This document shows, one piece after another, positions 46,411 through 57,635 of a stretch of DNA of 64,000 nt. The DNA is taken from the NCBI RefSeq assembly GCF_001642475.1, contig NW_019173942.1, forward strand, positions 413,554 to 477,553, read 5' to 3'. Positions within the stretch are counted from its first letter, which is position 1, and the number at the start of each line of letters is the position of its first letter. Made by a program: the position numbers and the translations under genes. The notes under the pieces were generated by a model that searched no databases, was not told the origin of the DNA, and was given only the letters and a program-made list of their open reading frames with translations. This stretch comes from Fonsecaea monophora. Lineage: Eukaryota; Ascomycota; Eurotiomycetes; Chaetothyriales; Herpotrichiellaceae.

Positions 46411-47659
46411 ATGAAGGCGGCTAGATATCACGGGCGTCGCGATTTGAGGGTCGAGGATGTAGATGTCCCACAAATCGTTGACGGCCAAGTTCTGATCCAA
46501 ATCGAATGGTGTGGCATATGTGGCTCTGATTTGCACGAATATCTGGTCGGTAAGTTGTGGTGTCTCAGAGACTACCCTCGAGACCATAGCTGAAGAATCG
46601 GCAGGACCGGGCATTATCCCTCAGAAGGATGCACCACATCCACTGACAGGGGCTGTGATGCCTGTGACGATGGGTCACGAATTTTGCGGTCGAGTGACCA
46701 AGGTTGGCCCAAAGAGCAAATTCCAGATCGGACAGCCTGTCATGGTTGATCCACGAGTTTTTTGTTCCAACTGTCATTCATGTAACATCGGGGACACGAA
46801 TATTTGCAATAGTTGGGGATTTTTGGGGCTGCAGTCACCCGATGGGGGAGGTTTCTCGGAATACGTCGCAGTCAAAGAGGAAATGTGCCATGCCCTACCC
46901 GATTCAATCCCCTTGTCTGAAGCTGCCTTGATTGAGCCCTTGACGGTCGCTAGGCATGCGACCAAAAAATCTGGTTTCGACGACTATCGGGACAAGACCA
47001 TCCTCGTCCTTGGCGGTGGACCAGTCGGATTGGCTTTAATCTTTGTGCTGAGGGCCTCTGGGTTTGGTAAACTCATCGTGAGCGAGCCAACAAGCCAGCG
47101 GCAAGAACAGGCAGCAAAGCTCGTCGACGTGGTGTTAAATCCCAGGGAAATCAGCGTGCCTGAGAAATGCCGTGAGTTAACGAGTGGCAAGGGAGTGGAC
47201 GTTGTTTTCGATTGTGCAGGGATCATGCCAGGTCTAAAAGATGGTATGGATGCCCTTCGGCGCGGTGGGACATATGTTAACGTCGCTGGTTGGGAGAGAG
47301 AAGTAAAGTGACTCCCTTCCGTCAACGAGCTTTAAACATCTGACCAGTCTTTGCAGTGTGTTGTGCCCATGGAGCATTTCATGTTGAAGGAAATCATCTT
47401 CCGGGCCTCAATGAGTTATACAGAAGAAGATTTCAAGCAGACTGTGGACGAATTCGTGGCTGGTAAAGGATTAAGCCCGAGATATGCGGGACCAGATCAC
47501 TGACTTGAAGTAGGAAAATTCGAGGGATTCGAGAAACTGGTTACGGCGAGAATAGCGTTGGACGACATTGTGAAGAAAGGATTTGAGGAATTAGTCAACC
47601 ACAAAGATGACCATGTCAAGATCCTGGTGACTCCCATGAAGGAGCTGTTGGTCCAATGA
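46411..47659 (+). CDS. zinc-dependent medium-chain dehydrogenase ((R,R)-butanediol / polyol DH-like)
   Basis: NAD(P)-dependent oxidation of a secondary alcohol, diol or polyol. Four exons, 46411-46549, 46605-47302, 47357-47462 and 47514-47659, give 362 aa. Catalytic zinc ligands are Cys in CGICGSDLHE and His-Glu in TMGHEFCGRV. The structural zinc lobe has four Cys in CSNCHSCNIGDTNIC. The cofactor motif is VLGGGPVGLA. The sequence IIPQKDAPHPLTGAVMPVTMG is the insert typical of fungal butanediol-dehydrogenase-like members. C-terminal joins (CVVPMEHFMLKEIIF, then GKFEGFEKLVT) restore the usual ending. No targeting signal. Co-oriented with the BVMO; could oxidise the alcohol released from its ester product or feed it a ketone. 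Confidence 0.94.
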
Positions 47660-47911
47660 AAGGGTGATTGATAACAGGGAGAGTTGTGAGCTTGAAGAAT
47701 AGAGACCACAATGTACTGTTGATCACGTGAAATTATGATTAGTCATAACTGCGCCGTTGCCACGGGAAGGGCCGAGGCGGTGACCCACTGGCGCTTGGGG
47801 ACAATTTTTGTTTTCTGGCAGCCCAAATTTTGGGCTCCGAAAGACAACATAATCAACATCCTCAGCCGTCGCTTTCTCGCGTCCTTCCTTGTCAGTCGTC
47901 TTCCTACCTCG

Positions 47912-48862
47912 ATGGACGCCCATGCGCATCTCCTTTCGCTTGGTTGGGCAGGACCCGGCCACTCCCTCGACTCGAGACCATACAAACAAAAAGGGCATCG
48001 AGGCCTCGCTTATGATCCCGCAAAAGTCGGCAACAATGGTGTCGGTCTTGTCAAGCCTCTCCTGATATCACAAAGAAAAGGGCGATTCGGCGTTGGCAAG
48101 AAGGCGCATGAGCCACAGGCCGGAAATCAGTGGTGGCTGAAAGGATTCGAGAATGCATTGGGGAATATTGGCAAGAGTGAAAGTGAGAGGAGCAGTGGCA
48201 CAACGACCCCAGTTGCATATGGCCATGGCATCGGAAAACACGGTGGGCTTTATAGCTTCTTCGTCAAGGGACAAGAGATGGAAGGCACAATTGGTAAAGT
48301 CGGCGAGTTCACGCGAGCTTCGAAGAAGAGGAAGAGTGATGCGCTTAATGATGGAGAACAGGATGATACTGAAGAATCCACGTCGTTGAAGAAGAAGAGA
48401 GAGCCTGCGACAGAATTTGAAGAGGCTGGCGCATATTTTGCGTTGCGTGACAAAGACGAGAAGCGTGGCCAGCGTGTGCAAAGGCAGGACCCGGTTGTTG
48501 AGTTCGAGCAAGTCGGCGAATACCTTCAAGCAAGGCTTCAGAAGAGACAAAAGAAGCGGAAATCAAAAGTTGGGCCTGGGGCTACAGATCTCGACACACC
48601 AGTCGAAGTTGACAACGAGGAGCCGTCAACTCCGAACAAAGTAGAGTCGAAGGAAGAGAGACAGGAACGGCGGCGACGACGAAAAGAGAAAAGGGACCAG
48701 AAGCGAAAGGCGTTGTTTGATCTGGAGAACCAACGACAAAACGTCTCACCAGCCAATTCTATTGCTAAAGATTCGGACGGCACAGCTGATCGGAGGACAC
48801 AGCGCAGGCGGGGGAAAGCACAAGCTTTACCAAGTCATCAGATAGCTGAGGGCGATTTGTGA
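47912..48862 (+). CDS. TMA23: G-patch protein, Tma23-like ribosome-biogenesis factor
   Basis: Intronless, 316 aa from the ATG at 47912 (MDAHAHLLSLGWAGPGHSL). The frame is open 59 codons further upstream, but the G-patch homology begins at this Met. The G-patch-like segment covers about residues 6-55 with LLSLGWAGPGHSL, GLAYDPAK, NGVGLVKPLLISQRKG and FGVGKKA, then NQWWLKGFENALGNI. This order (LxxxGWxxG, KPxLVxxKK, WWLxxF) is what I recall for Tma23, a nucleolar pre-ribosomal G-patch protein. The rest is highly charged with many Lys/Arg runs (SKKRKS, RLQKRQKKRKSK, RRRRRKEKRDQKRK), expected of a nucleolar protein. Assignment to Tma23 rather than another small G-patch protein is moderately confident. 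It is a housekeeping gene and marks the end of the oxidative gene group. Confidence 0.8.
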   Translation: MDAHAHLLSLGWAGPGHSLDSRPYKQKGHRGLAYDPAKVGNNGVGLVKPLLISQRKGRFGVGKKAHEPQAGNQWWLKGFENALGNIGKSESERSSGTTTPVAYGHGIGKHGGLYSFFVKGQEMEGTIGKVGEFTRASKKRKSDALNDGEQDDTEESTSLKKKREPATEFEEAGAYFALRDKDEKRGQRVQRQDPVVEFEQVGEYLQARLQKRQKKRKSKVGPGATDLDTPVEVDNEEPSTPNKVESKEERQERRRRRKEKRDQKRKALFDLENQRQNVSPANSIAKDSDGTADRRTQRRRGKAQALPSHQIAEGDL

Positions 48863-49918
48863 CACGCTGCTTTGCATGAGTCAACTTGTGTGGTTACCAA
48901 TCTCTCCAGCTTCTCTGAACTCGATCTTCGATGTAATCGTAAGACACGAGACTGATCCATCCCTGTAGCGAATGAATTTGTTGACACTCGATGATTCGAC
49001 TCCGCCACGGTGATGCTCTTCAAATGAAGAGATGCGTATAAGCGAGCACATGCGCGCAGCTCTAACATAGGATGATTTTCACATCTGGTGCAAGTTGATT
49101 GACAATTCGATGTGGGACTTCCAACGCCATCCTGCATGCGCGACGCGGCAAACGTTTTCAACTAACTTAGTCTCGTCTGGGGGACCCCAAATATCTTTGT
49201 ATCCGCAACTATTTACATCGCACATCATCTCAAGAAGTTGAGGTTGTCTTCTCCTTCAGCCCTTTGACAAACTGCGTTCAATCTCGTCTATCAGGGCGCA
49301 CTGAACACTCAGCGCCATCGCCCTCCTATGGTTGCCGATACCCGCAGTCTCCAGGGCTTCCCAAACCATTCTCTTCCCTGCTCTTACCACCGGTTGGGGC
49401 TGAGAAGACATCGTGAGCCCAAGAAGATCTGGGAATGGCCGAAAGAAGTCATTATGTTGAGGCTGTCGGGCCTGCGATTGGATCGGTCACGCTTGCTTGA
49501 AGCCCAACTCCAGCATTTTCGCCGTCCTACACCAGCGCCCGCAATAGCACTCCTACGTCTACAGGTGCCATGTTGTCTCTGCGCCTGGACGATAAGATCA
49601 AGTGACTCTTCAGGCTACGAACCATCCTTCACCACATCATTGTACCACTATAATGCGGCTCTCTAGAAATTCAAGGCAACAAATGGCGACTTTCCCCTTC
49701 ACCACCAAAAGAAGTTTTAAGCCATAAAGGCCGCACGCATTGTATAATGCTGCAATCGCAAGCTGGTGCAAATAGGCCTGTCCGGCATATATACGATGCG
49801 GAGGCTTCGACAGCTCTACATATCCAAAGCGCCGGGCGCATGGGACAGACTGGTGTAGCTCTCAGACCTTGCTGACCTGGACAGCGCCGTTCTCGACAGC
49901 TGAGACCTAACTGATAGA
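48863..49918. other. intergenic interval
   Basis: 1.06 kb. The 112-codon frame at 49328-49666 has no domain and no homologous counterpart in front of the second CorA-like paralogue. Nothing else recognisable. Confidence 0.5.
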
Positions 49919-52292
49919 ATGAGGTTCGTAGTGCAACACGTGAAAGACCAGCTGGAACTCCAGTTTCTGGCAGGTTCTGAATGGAAATCTGACACTCGGT
50001 TTAGTTCCTGGCTACCGGAGTTCGATGGCCCTCGGAAAGAGATCGACTATGAGAACGAGAACATACCATATCTCAAGCGCCAGGAAAGGATTGGAAAAGA
50101 CGATGACTGGAAAGAGGTTTTTCTAGTTGACCCGGATGACAACGACAGTTTTCAGTTCCCGGTCGACCAGTGCAAGAACTTTTTGGACGGCACGACTGGA
50201 ATTTCCATTCGACCTGATGATGCAGAAGATGGGAGCACCCCATATTATAATGCGTGGCTGGACGACCGCAGCCGTGAGGGTGGCGCAAGAGTGTATCGCA
50301 ATCCCTTCACAGCAGAGGAGCTCAAAAAGAAACTATTAAAGTCGGTCAGTTGCTTCAATCTTTCCGGCGTTGGCAGCCTTGATTTAACAGTTTCTAGCGA
50401 TATCGACCTAAAACGCCCGGCATATGGGCTCAAGTCTTCAAAGCTGTGGTGCGAGCAAATGCTTCAGCGCTTGATAGATCTGCCGCTGCAAATCACGCGA
50501 GTGATCCAAAGACTATAAATACAAACACCGTGGTTCGGGCCTCGACAGGAACATCGTTCGCGACCTGTCTGCAGCCGGTAGGTGAAACGATACCGAATGT
50601 GCGCCACCTTGCACGTACCTGGAGGGTCGGTTTGAGATGGGGATCAACGCTAGACAACGAGCCAGATGCAGCAAGGCGGTTGCTATTCATCACGGACTTG
50701 GATTCGGAAACCGCCACTGTTCTTATGCAAACCGCATCAAACCATCAAACCAGGCCTCTCCGTCACGCTCTTCTCGACCACCTTACTAGCAACGATGCTC
50801 ACATCAGTGTGAAGGTCCCAGTAAGTCCGCATCACTTGAAGAGAAGCTGCCGCGTTTTGAAACTGAGTGGTTGTTCTATAGTCAAAATCTCCTTCTACCT
50901 TTGAACTGGCATTCAGCATACCGTTTTATGCCTGGAGAGACACTTACCGCGAAGACCACCGCAAATGGGCACACAGTAGAGAACCTTTGCGAGAGACAGT
51001 GGATGTGTCCTTTCTCAATCAGCATCATGGAGAAGTCCTCTGCAAAGCGGTACTTACGGCTATGATATCCGGGTCTGACATTGAGCATTGGACTGCCTAC
51101 CTCTTCGCCGATACCTACTTTGATGCCCAAGATGCCGGCAGAGAAACCGTGCTCGAGTACAGGAAGGATAAGGAGTCTGAGGAGGGAATGAACGCAGACC
51201 CTTTGACCTACGGCGAAATCGATGCTGATCTTCCATTCTGGGACCCAAGAAAATACTTCTTGATCATGGCCAGATACAGACTTCAGCAAGTAGCAAAAGA
51301 ATGGACCCAGGTGGTGGCGAGATTCGGCACAAGCTTTGCTGACTTCCAGAAGGTACAGTCCCTTCTACTTGTCCTAATCTGAAAGCCACCGATCGGTTGC
51401 AGCTGTAGGTGACGACAACGTCACCAGCGCTGTGTCTGCTCAGGACGCCGGTCACCCAGCTGCACCGGTATTCTGTTATTGTGTCTTTTTTGACTGACTT
51501 GTTCGCCAGTCACACGGCGGCTTCTTGTCACAACCGACGCATTGCCGATCCCCCCAGGAGAAAGTAGACCACCGCGACCAGCTTCTGCGTAACTATGACT
51601 GGGTCATGCGAACGAGCGGGATATCAATGGACTTGGAGGAGACGTTGGCGGCGACGGTGGATGCAATTGCAGCCATGCTCAAACATGCTGCTTTCTTCGG
51701 AGAAGAGACGGGCCTATTGTCTGAGATCGAAGCCCTCTTTGATCTTTTTAAGCGACAGCAGAAGAAGATTGAACGACTTTGTGTCAAGTGCAAAGCACTT
51801 TCTAAGAAGGTAAGGCGAGCCTCTCTCGCTGTCCGGGAAACTACTTGCGGGCTCACTCATCGCTAATCCCGACAATAACTTACAGCTTGCACTTCGTCTC
51901 AACCTCGAGGCTGTCAACGCCGGCAGAATACAGAACCAACACGGAATCGACAATCACAACCTCTCACGGATCACGTTGGTTAGTTTGCCTTTTACGTTCA
52001 ATGGCATTGGCATAGGAATATATTTCTGACATCTATTTTACTACAACAGGTGTATGTAACTCCGTTGATACTCGCGACCAGTACCCTTTCGATACAAACG
52101 AATGCCCTCCGCCATGTTCCATCCTTGATTCCTTGGCTGCTTTTGATGTTCTGCATCTACTATTTGCTGGTATTTGCGGTGCATACAACAGTCTTCTCTC
52201 GTTGGCATCTTGTGTCGACTACGATTAAACAACATTGGCGCCACGCTCGGCGTCAAATAACGGAGTCAAACGGTCCAATTCTTCCTGTATAG
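49919..52292 (+). CDS. CorA-like membrane protein, intron-containing paralogue
   Basis: Six exons, all joined in phase 0: 49919-50344, 50398-50820, 50882-51352, 51510-51809, 51886-51978 and 52050-52292; 651 aa. It is a diverged paralogue of the intronless gene at 55274. Shared landmarks in the same order are AWLDDR, RLLFITDLDSET, FELAFSIPFYAWR, DVSFLNQHHGE, a WTAYLFADTYF segment, GMNADPLTYGEIDADLPFWDP, and LRNYDWVM. Near the end RLNLEAVNAGRI is followed by YVTPLILATSTLSIQ and a second hydrophobic helix. Two C-terminal membrane helices after a long soluble N-terminal part are the layout of fungal CorA/ZntB-like proteins, but the Gly-Met-Asn selectivity motif is absent. Transport is therefore not assured. 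No function is known to me. The start could lie further upstream. Confidence 0.72.
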
Positions 52293-53193
52293 AATCCAGG
52301 GGTACTTTCTCACTCTCTTTTCTCGGGGTCCTACACTTACAGGCTGAGAGAATAACTTGAAGTTACCCTGGCCATTACTCTTCTGTGCCGCTTGTCCCTA
52401 GACTCAGTGGGAAACACAGGGCCCCTCATCACGAGCAAGATCTAGTGGACGGGACATTGGGCATTCATGGATGGGCAGGAGATCGGTCCCGGTCTAGCCT
52501 GTGAGATATGGTCGTGTGAAACGGCCCATCTTAATCATCACCAAGCTGTACTAAATATCATGTCATATTAGGGAGACACAACAATCACTTTTGCTTACAG
52601 TCCATTTCCTGTCTACAGGTTTGGACATGATTCTGCGGTACGTGTCTACATAGGGAATTTTGGTGGTATTTATTTCAAATTAGTCCTAGTTGATAATAAC
52701 ATGAATACTTACCCGATGTGGGACGCCCCGTCGCCGGCCGTCGTGGCACCCTCCCGTGGCACCCATAAATTTAATAATGATATTCCCTGTCGATCTCAAT
52801 CAATTGTTTCATGCTCTTTTCCGCAAATCGATAATTTTGTCTTTGGGCGTCAGCGTGTTGGGTGCATCGTGGTCTGTGAGCTTTTTGTTCTGGTTCGCAT
52901 TCTTTCACTGTTGGGCGTTGTTCTTTTGTGTTTGCTTCCTATCACTGCTGGACAGCTGGCCGGCTTAGAGAAACCTGCTTCGCTCCCTTGTTGTCCCTTC
53001 GTTGTTCTCCCGCGCTTCGACGCCTTGACGCTGGTATGCGCCAGGACGTAGCCTGGGATCTCTCTGCCGCAACTCACCTTGCGTATATGTTTTGTCATAG
53101 AAAGGAAAATGGTCAGTATACAGGGTTGACGGTTGACGGCGTCAACCCTTCATGGTCGACGAAAAGTACCTGCATTGACTTGTTTGCAAGTAG
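52293..53193. other. intergenic interval between paralogues (left part)
   Basis: No gene supported. A hydrophobic plus-strand frame at 52756-52968 resembles a membrane segment by composition only. The first exon of the Cys-rich gene that follows must lie in this stretch but could not be fixed. Confidence 0.45.
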
Positions 53194-53349
53194 CCACCGT
53201 CCAAAACCAAGAAGAAGACCAATGTCGTCTTTGTCTACACCTGCTGCCGGTGTGGACAGACCCCCATCGGCATCCAGAAACACCACTGCCCTGACTGTCA
53301 CCACACCCGCTGCAGTAACTGCAAATGCGAAAAAGTTGTCCAGCGATAA
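53194..53349 (+). CDS. Cys-rich zinc-binding-type exon (small fungal protein)
   Basis: A 52-codon exon, open behind a plausible CAAGTAG acceptor, reads KKKTNVVFVY, then TCCRCGQTPIGIQKHHC and PDCHHTRCSNCKCEK, and stops at TAA. The spacing C-C-x-C-G...C-x2-C-x-H-x2-C-x2-C-x-C is that of the short zinc-ribbon-like proteins common in filamentous ascomycetes (pattern recalled as WxCCxCG...CxxCxHxRCxxC). Nine cysteines and three histidines in about 33 residues are very unlikely by chance. The initiating exon is not identified: the nearest ATGs (53109, 53152) do not give an in-phase splice. It may be a partial gene or have a further small exon. It sits between the two CorA-like paralogues. Confidence 0.6.
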   Translation, partial: PPSKTKKKTNVVFVYTCCRCGQTPIGIQKHHCPDCHHTRCSNCKCEKVVQR

Positions 53350-55273
53350 CCCGAGAGCCTCGATGCAACAGACTGTTTTCCACACAGCACCTTTTTCGCC
53401 ACTGTCTTCCAGCTGACCGGTCGGTGACGCGCCCTCTATACGCGATTCACTACCATTTTCCCCGGGACAAGCAAGAGCAGGTAAAGGACAAGACACTGCA
53501 GCGGTATTAGGGTAGTTGAGGACACAACCAAGAGCAGGAATGAACGACTACCTATCATGAGGGAAGCAATTTCATCTCGGGTCTTTTTGTTGTGATGGTT
53601 GCCGCCAATGTTTCTTGATGAATTGAGTCAGACACCTTTGGGTGCTTCGTGTTTTGGCAAATGCAATCTGGGTCGGAAACATTGGATTTTTAAAAGACTT
53701 GGACTTGGGGAGTTCATGTAGGATGGCTTTTGACAACTGTGGGAGGGGTGGAATTCTGAGGCCAACAATTAGTCTGGTCATGTTGTTAGAATCCTCTCGA
53801 GGGGGTCTGACTTCATCTTGAGTCCTGACTTGAGGTAACAAACGTGCAGACGACTTGTCATCAAATCTTCTTGTGTGCTGCGACTGTCAATAGTCGCCAA
53901 ATTGTACTTGGGCAGCTGGTGCCACAGTGGGATTCCCTGTTATATTCCCTGTCTGCCTCTGGCAGCTGAACTACCTGTTCGCTACGCTACTGCATTGCGA
54001 GCTGCGTGGACCTTTGATACCGGCTTGGTGTTGTGCACACCCGAATCACCCCGTATCCTCGTATTCGGCCACCATGAGCGAGCCGCGCACTTGAATCAAG
54101 ATCTGTCCCAAGTCGGAGCCGAGTATTCCACAGCACCATCGCAGACAGAAAATAGAGGGCGGCGCGGAATCTCTGTGCAGCCTATGAAGAGCAAGGTTCC
54201 GATGCCTAGGCATGAAGTTGACCTTCTCCAAAAGGCAACCAAAAAGCTCCAAAGGCGCAGACACTAAAGAAGTCGGTCAAGTCGGGCGTTTGGGCAAATC
54301 GTTTCAGATCTGCACCTAATCGAGGTCACATGCAGTGCTTTTGCTTGAAGCAGGTTCTCAATTCAGGTACAACTCGTGGTATGTGGCTTGGACGACATGA
54401 TGCCCGATACCTCAGCCGTCGCGTCTTTCTACATCTCGAGGCTGATGAGGCGAGTCTACGTGTTGTTGGTGTGCAGAGCCCACTGAGTCACTGGCAATAG
54501 CTGAGCAGGTCAGATTTGTAAGGTAGCAGAGCTTGTTGCCGTCAAACATCAAGGCACCAGGTCTGTGTCCTGGTGATGCAGACAAATTGGGAAGGGCGTT
54601 GCAGCTTTACTCAATAATTAGCGTCATGTGCGTCACCCGGAGGGACTCGTTCTAGATGCGAGGCGTGCGAGGTAGGAATTACCCGTACCTTTGTAACTAC
54701 TGCACTAGGTATGTCTGTACTCACTTCAGGGCAGCTGCGCACCGCCATCACCTGCGCCTCTCCTTACCTTGTTCCCTTGTGCCTCCCCTACCACTCTTGA
54801 TCGAAAGTTCTCTGCCCCGTGTCTCGATCGTGAGACTGCGTGGCATGGTATATGCTACCCAATCCTAGAGCTTTGAAGCCCAATAGGATTTCGTTTGGCA
54901 CAGGATACTTAGTGCCTTCTCAGATGTCCGCCTTGCTCTCAGCTTGCTTCGTTGGCAAGCATTGCTTTGGGGCCGTCTTCTCGTCGTGCCCTGTCCTTCG
55001 CGGATTGCAGATCGGTCTATGCATCCAAGCCCTATCACAGATGAAGCTGCACGCTCATACGTGTGCCTGTGGCGCGCACACCAGATCCGAGGGTGGGGGT
55101 TCATCGGAGTCGATATACAAGGGACTCGTCGCGCCGCCCACGATGCTGCCATGCAGGAACATGCAACATAAACCATGGTGCTGATCTTCCACCTGTTACT
55201 ACCCGCCTCTCATACGTGTGCGGCGTCCCTTTCACATCGGCCCCATTACACCTAACCAGACGACAACAACACC
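53350..55273. other. intergenic interval between paralogues (right part)
   Basis: About 1.9 kb with no supportable gene. The frame 53875-54267 (130 codons) ends in a basic stretch but has no domain or partner. The frames at 54656-55184 overlap each other on both strands. Confidence 0.5.
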
Positions 55274-57136
55274 ATGGGGAAACGCAAGTTACAGCAGAAA
55301 GAATTCGGTGATAGAGGTCAAAGCGACATCAAACCTCTGCGGTATGCGCTCCCAATAAAAGCCCTCAGGAGCTGGCCCAAGATTTTTCGAAGACGCCGAA
55401 ACATTCAACTCGGAGTCGAGAACAAATCGCATGTCACAGGTCGCGCCGAGTCCGGCGAAGATGAAATTGACGACATGATCCGAATTTTCATGCGGGAGCC
55501 CGAGGAATCACTGGGCTGCCTACCACGAGCCGACAGGATCGAAGAATTCTGCTTTGAGATGAGCATCGATTCCCTACGAAAAGCCGACGTGAAGCAAGAC
55601 GAAACGCGAGTCATCGCGTGGCTGGATGATAGGAATCTGGATTGTCCCCTCGAACCGTCGGAGGCGCACTGCCAGCCTCTAACAGCGTATGAGTTGTTTC
55701 GACAATTGGAACAGCCTCGCTTTCCGTCAGCAGGACCCCTGACCCCTCCCGTCACTGGAAATCGAACAACTCTGCTGGATGCGGACCGGCGTCTCATTTT
55801 CATCACGAATCTAGATCGCTACAGTATCTATGCACTTGTACGAACGGCTTCGACTCATCAAGCCACTGCTCTTCGAGGAGCGCTATACCACCATCTAGAG
55901 TTCGAGGCCTCCTTAGAGCTAGCCGCCAGGATGGAAGGATTCCCCATGTTCAGACTCGCATTTCACTTACCCTTTTTCGCCGTGAGGACTTCGGAGACCC
56001 CACAGACGGACTGCCGGCGGGATCGAAATAAGATTCCTTTACGACGCCGGCAGGATATCTCGTTCCTCAATTGGCAGGCCGATGCTCCTTCGATCTACCT
56101 CTACGATGCACAAGTCTCCTGCGTGATCACCGGCTTCGACTGGACCAGGTGGATAGCGTGGCTCTTCATCGACACCTACTATTTTGATCCTGGTGACGAA
56201 TCCGAAGAAGACGTATCGGAATACTACGAAGACGGACTCTCTCCGGCGGGCATGCGTGCAGATCCGCTCACGTACGGGCTTCTAGATGCGGACAAGCCAA
56301 TTTGGGATCCCGAGGATTACTTCTTGACTGTCTTGAAAACCCGCTTCGCCCAAGTAAAAAGAGAATGGAAGGGAGTGGTGACGAAGCTGAAATCAAGCTT
56401 TCGACACCATCACTCGACACATCAATATCGACTCTGGTCCCCCGCATCCGGCGACGCTGAGAGAGAGAGCAGCCATGGCGAAGAGCTTCGCCGTTCTCTC
56501 GACTGGGTGCTGTTGTTTATGCACCTCGCAAAGGAGGTGAATGAGACTCTTTCCAAGACTCTCAAGGCCTACGAACCTTTTTGTTCGAGGCGAGCTGGCG
56601 ACTTTGTCGGCGGACTTCGATTCCCACCCGAGCACAAGTTGCTTCCTTCGATTCAGGAGACATTCGACGAGTTGTGTCAACTCAGGGAGACACTCGACCA
56701 TCTTCTTGACCGCTGTGGTCAATATACCAAAGAACTTGAGTTTAAACTCAACTTGGAAGTTCGAGAGATGAACACCCAACAGTTAAGACTCGCTCTCGAA
56801 GCAAATCGAATCGCGGAGGACAATAAGGGGTTTTCGTGGATTATCCTGATCTACGTTACACCACTGGCGCTGACGTCGAGCGTCTTCTCCATGCAACCTA
56901 CAGTCATTCCTGTTCCTCCCACATTTGGGTGGTTTCTGGCCTTGATCGCCATCCTTTTTTGCGTGGGATTTCTCGTCCTCACTACGTGGTTCTGTCGTTG
57001 GGGTCAAGTATTAGCCTTAACTTGGCAATACTATTGTGCGGTGTCTTGCCTGTTGCGAATGCCCCGAAGAAAGAGGCATATCCCGACAGATGAAGAGACC
57101 GGCAGCTCAACGACATCAGAGGGCTCTTCTGTCTGA
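55274..57136 (+). CDS. CorA-like membrane protein, intronless paralogue
   Basis: A single 620-aa frame starting MGKRKLQQKEF. It begins with a basic, soluble segment, then AWLDDRNLDCPLEP, RRLIFITNLDRYSIYALV and FRLAFHLPFFAV. The region DISFLNW, WIAWLFIDTYYFDPG and GMRADPLTYGLLDADKPIWDPEDYF matches the paralogue at 49919 almost block for block. A helical region (LPSIQETFDELCQLRETLDHLL, continuing to LNLEVREMNTQQLRLALEAN) leads into two membrane helices, about residues 522-540 (IILIYVTPLALTSSVFSM) and 551-575. This is the CorA-type long-helix plus two-TM layout, with SVFSM in place of the usual GMN motif. The tail is basic, then Ser/Thr-rich and acidic. No intron interrupts it although five do so in the paralogue. 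Function unknown; a divalent-cation channel role is only suggested by fold. Confidence 0.82.
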   Translation: MGKRKLQQKEFGDRGQSDIKPLRYALPIKALRSWPKIFRRRRNIQLGVENKSHVTGRAESGEDEIDDMIRIFMREPEESLGCLPRADRIEEFCFEMSIDSLRKADVKQDETRVIAWLDDRNLDCPLEPSEAHCQPLTAYELFRQLEQPRFPSAGPLTPPVTGNRTTLLDADRRLIFITNLDRYSIYALVRTASTHQATALRGALYHHLEFEASLELAARMEGFPMFRLAFHLPFFAVRTSETPQTDCRRDRNKIPLRRRQDISFLNWQADAPSIYLYDAQVSCVITGFDWTRWIAWLFIDTYYFDPGDESEEDVSEYYEDGLSPAGMRADPLTYGLLDADKPIWDPEDYFLTVLKTRFAQVKREWKGVVTKLKSSFRHHHSTHQYRLWSPASGDAERESSHGEELRRSLDWVLLFMHLAKEVNETLSKTLKAYEPFCSRRAGDFVGGLRFPPEHKLLPSIQETFDELCQLRETLDHLLDRCGQYTKELEFKLNLEVREMNTQQLRLALEANRIAEDNKGFSWIILIYVTPLALTSSVFSMQPTVIPVPPTFGWFLALIAILFCVGFLVLTTWFCRWGQVLALTWQYYCAVSCLLRMPRRKRHIPTDEETGSSTTSEGSSV

Positions 57137-57635
57137 AATATTGACCAGGAAATTGCCCACTCGTTGACCGGCCTGTCAATATCAGGCCTCGTGCAACGAA
57201 ATTCTGGCTCTTGGTTCGCCAAATTTCCGACCTACGTTTGCTTGCCTGGAAATGGGAACTTGCGTGATGTATCAACTACGTTCGCGTTGGGTGTCAGTGG
57301 CTTTTGGCGGCCATTTGGAGCAATAGAATCGACTGAAGATCTGAGATACGACCGACAGCGATTCCGAGAACTGAAGGGTGAGGCTAGAGTAGTGGCATTC
57401 ATATCACCAATCATGATTCTGTTTCTTCCCTGACAAGCATGTGCCTGAAGTGGCTTCCTGCACCGTCGTTGGCGCCTCACCCAGTCCAACAGCCGAACGG
57501 GTGGCACACGATGATTCGCCGAGCGGTTTGGGAAGACCATGGGCATATTTTCTCGTTGCATACTTCAAGTACCAACGTCTCTTTCACCGGATCACTCTCC
57601 TCTGCGACAAGCCTCTCTTTACACGCAGAGCCAAG
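57137..57635. other. spacer upstream of the ArgRS-like gene
   Basis: 499 bp. The open frame at 57441-57635 continues into the ArgRS-like gene, but its translation before the ATG at 57636 shows no homology. Treated as promoter and leader. Confidence 0.5.
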
